DNA of 64,000 bases, taken from positions 4,091,669 through 4,155,668 of the forward strand of contig NW_019211459.1 of NCBI RefSeq assembly GCF_002443255.2, written 5' to 3'. This document shows, piece by piece, positions 55,501-59,788 of the stretch (within the stretch, counting starts at the first letter, position 1; every line of letters begins with the position of its first letter). Position numbers and translations under genes: made by a program. The notes under the pieces were generated by a model. It saw only the letters and a list, made by a program, of their open reading frames with translations, made no database searches and had not been told where the DNA came from. This stretch comes from Varroa destructor (taxonomy: Eukaryota > Arthropoda > Arachnida > Mesostigmata > Varroidae).

Positions 55501-58500
55501 GCGAGCGTGAACGTGACGCCGACCGGACCTAAAGCTCACTCCGGTGGAAGAAAATTCATCAATGGAATTGCAGTAATTAGAGAATATGCTAGCGCCTTCA
55601 CCCAGTGATGGCTCTGTGAGCTATCTAGTGGGTCTACCTTGTCATTCGTAGATTAACAAGGCTGTTTGTGAATGCCATAACGAACCCTTAACCATTTGTA
55701 TTCGTTGTCGACGAAAGCTCTGCTTTGCTCAATATATGGCTGGCTTGGCATTTCGCGCTCGCGCTAGATCGAAGCTTGACAACTTCGACGAATTATTTAT
55801 AAAACAAGCGATATGACTACTGTAAAATAGTTTTTGTATATTAGCACAAAAATAAGGTGCCAAGCCATACCTATGAAGAAAAATCAAATTTTTCACAAGT
55901 GCCTAGCGTTCACGCGAACCGTGTAGCTATGTTTTACGGGCTGGGCTTGAGCCATGTTCCTAGCTATACGGCTAGAATGCATGTTTTTCCATAGCTATGA
56001 ACGCAACTGATCATTCGTCGGTTTAAATTGGTGTCTCTTATTACAGTCAAATCAACCAAACTAGCACGACCCAAAACCCGAACGCAAAGATCATAACTAA
56101 AAAGGGTGATGGGAGCACTTCGGTCAAGTCGGGCAACACGACAACAACTTATGTGGCAAGGAAGGTCAGTGTATCGATGTTATACTCACATCTTGGCTTC
56201 GCCGAACTGTTGTTTATCTTAACTAGCAGAAAAATCGACCCATAAGGTCGGCTTTGCATCCATATACGATATGATTCATGCATGAGCATACTGAGACCCA
56301 GCTTCGTCTCTTCATATCCTATCGCGTTTGTTGTTGTCACGATAGGACGCACTGGGAGCCCCTTCTTTAGTAATGGTACTGGTCTCGGTGGTGGGCGGCG
56401 TATTCATCTTCTTCGCCCTGCTGGCTACCTGCTACCGGAGAAGTACCATGCCCAAGCTGGAACCTTTTCAACCCATCATTCAACAGCAAACGCAGCAGCA
56501 ACAGTCTACTTCAAGTCAGGCGGCCGTCGCCGCGGCTTTTCTTCAGGTCAGCAAAAAGAACATTGGCTGAAACGATAGGGACGTAAAACAAATGATGAGA
56601 TAGAAATGGATAGAGTGCGTCACTTTCAATTGAGCTGTCATTATCTAATTGTTGTTGTTGTTGTTGTTGTTGTTGTCGCTTTTTGTCGCAGCAGCAGCAG
56701 CAGCAGAAGGCGCACCGGCCATCGATGATGGGGGGGGGCGGGTCAGTCGTGGGCCCGCTGGGGGGTGTTGGCGGCGTCGGGGTGGTTCCGGGCGTGGCGG
56801 GTGCCGGCGGGGTACCCGTAGGCGGTCACCCGCTAATCGGCACCCCAGGGGCGACGCCGCAACTCCACAGCAGGAACCCCAGCCTAGGGGCAACGACTCC
56901 TCCCCAGCACAAGGTGACGATTATATTATAAACTAGACGTTCTATAAAATAGATTGAATAATCATTGTGGTATTTGAATCCACTCGATCTGATCTCATCC
57001 GTTTTGTTTGTCACGTAAGTAGACGGCCCTACTGCAGGCGCTGCAGCAGCTCGCGGAAGATAGAATCATCACGTTCGGCAGTATGCCCTCATACCGCGAG
57101 GACAAACTCAAACATCAGGCTAATAACGCACTTGCCAGTGCAAGTCGATCATCAAGCAGAGGTAACGAGACTTACAGTTGCTATTAGATATGAAATTTCA
57201 CAAATGTATCCATTATTATTATTATTATATAGTCTGTTTCTGCTATAAGACCTCCTTGATAAGTATCAATTTAATGCTTCGTTTTTTAGCTAATAGTCAG
57301 GTGTTCTTATTATGTCGTTTTGACCATATCGCAGAGCTTCACAAGCAGATTGGGTCTTGAATTTCTTGTCTTCTTTTCTGAAAATCAATAATTTGCTGTT
57401 CCAAACCAAAGCAAACTCATTTGGACTTTGTAAAAGGAACCGGCGAAACGACAGATCAAAATTTAGCTTCGAAAAAGAAAAATTTCAAAATATGACCAAA
57501 CAATAATGAATAGATCGTGAACCTTTGGGTTTTTATCGCTTTATTAATGTTTTATACATTACCTTACTTCTCTTATTTGTCACTTCTAAAGACTGTACCG
57601 TACAACGTGTCCTTCTTTTTTTAAAGGATCGGACCCTGGCCAGTTTCGTACGTTTGTTCTATTTCTACTTGTCATCTTAGATATTTAAATGTAATTTATA
57701 TTTTCTAAAATGTCAAAAAGGTAATATTTGAAAGATTAATCGCACGCAAAATTTTGCGATATAGACAACAAGCCTGAAAAGCGAAGATAAAACATTTCAA
57801 TACGGTGTAACACTTAGCAGCTATTAGCAAATGAAGTATGAAAAACCTTACTTATTTAAAACTTGTTAGTTATTTAATTTTAATATTCGTCCGTAAAAAC
57901 GTTTTGTTTAGTAAAAGGCAGGAATGAGTATTCTAAGTGTTTGTCGACGATACACTGCTGGCACTACTTTAATTGCATAATGATATTGATATTATTATAA
58001 TTACTTAATCATTTTCTATGTGCAGGCGAAGAGACATTTGTTGAGCTGTCGCCGAACAACCTGAACGGGTCACAAACACATTTAGGAGGAGGTGTTGGGG
58101 TAGGAGTTGGTGCCGTTGGGTCAGTGGGGCCGGTCGGTGTCGGAGGTGTTCCCGAGTGGGGTCCCGAAGGGGACACCCTATCTGAAGTTGAGAAGACGCT
58201 CAAGAGCCTCACAGGGTAAGCGTATGTTGAAAGTTAAAACGGCCCTCACAAACATTTCTATTTTCAGCGATTCCATCATATGATCGATGGAAGTCACTGT
58301 TAAAATATGTCGATTTAACGCGTTTCGACCTTACCTTAAAGGAAAATTTATGCACAGAAATTTAAGCTTTTACGAGCGAATCCGGCGAACTTTGAGTAAG
58401 TTTTGAATCATGCATCGCTAGCAGGGGAAATTCGGTTGGTGAATGCTCCTGTCTTTTAGAGCCTTGCGAGTAAAAACCGGCTGAGTTCACTTTAGGAGAT

Positions 58501-59745
58501 ATGAGTTCAAAAGGAAAAACCATTATTTAGCCTTGAAAATTAGCCTCTAAGTGGTCAAGTTTGTTGCTTCGAAAGTTACCGCGTTGCGGAAATCCATCGA
58601 AGATATGTGAAGACATTAGGAAAAGAGACTTTGAGGAAAAGAAGATGAATGGTGCTCCAAGAACGGAGGTTGGAGTGTCAGAGACTAGCGATCGAAATAG
58701 TGTTGGGACCCGAAGGACAAGAATGCATTGTTGTAATCAATAAGCTACTCACAAGAGCGGAGCATAGAGTCTAAAGGAGTCAAAACTGAAATTTCAAATG
58801 CGACGTGTCATACACGTTCCACACAACTGAACATTCGATTCAAAACTGAAAATGCGGAAGCGGAGCGAAAATAGGGCTCCCATGTATTGACCCTAGGTCA
58901 ATTTGGAGTATGTGCAGCGTGTACCCCATGTTCAATTTGCGGAACTTAAATCGATAACAGACCCGCTTGCAGCCATGGACGAGGCATCATTCAACCTCTA
59001 TCGCCAGCCTGTCAGTTAAGAAAATGGCGTCGCCTTGGGGAGAAATCGAGTTCGGATGTGATGCGATGGCAACGTTCGTAATGGAGAACGGGGGCATATG
59101 CCATTCTGAGATACTTGTGAGGAATGAAATAATTTAATGTGGCCCGCTGTTCGTTAGGAAACCAGGCGCAGATAGATAATAAAACGCACGCGGTTCGGTT
59201 ATTTAACGGCAACACAGTGTTTATATTAATTGACGAATTAAGCAAAGAAATATTCAACCTTCGACCTGGCTTCAGCCTGCATTTTCCTTCAATTTAAATC
59301 AGTGTGATTCCCAGTCAAAAAAGAATCGGTAAGCAAGTAAATCCGACCATCTATTTAGTTCTAGACAGAGGAATTGAAAGCGGATGGTAGGTATATGACG
59401 TTCCTGACGTTCCCGGAACGCTGGCAAGTACCTCTAACACACATTTAAAAGTCTATCCGAACTAGCTAGCGATAAAAGCTATTCGAAGTCCGCTGGACTT
59501 GCTTAATACTTATAGAGAGTGAATACTCTGCCCAATGTTTATGTACATAGAGAATGAAGAAAATTGGTAAGGACATCCGATATATGACCACCATCATCAC
59601 TATAATTATTAATATATTATGTTTGTTTTTTGTGTTTATAAATGTATGCTCATGTACGTATATGAAAACTAGCTATACGTCAGATGCGAATACGCATTCG
59701 TCGTACAGCTACCACGAGGATATCCTTGAAGCACTGCAACAGCAT

Positions 59746-59788
<43 letters not shown>

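Noticed and set aside
59554..59708. Upstream hydrophobic frame ([19 protein letters not shown]) joined to the poly-Gln exon as an alternative start with a membrane anchor
   Set aside because: It is AT-rich, T-rich pyrimidine-tract-like sequence before an acceptor; hydrophobicity is a by-product of T content.
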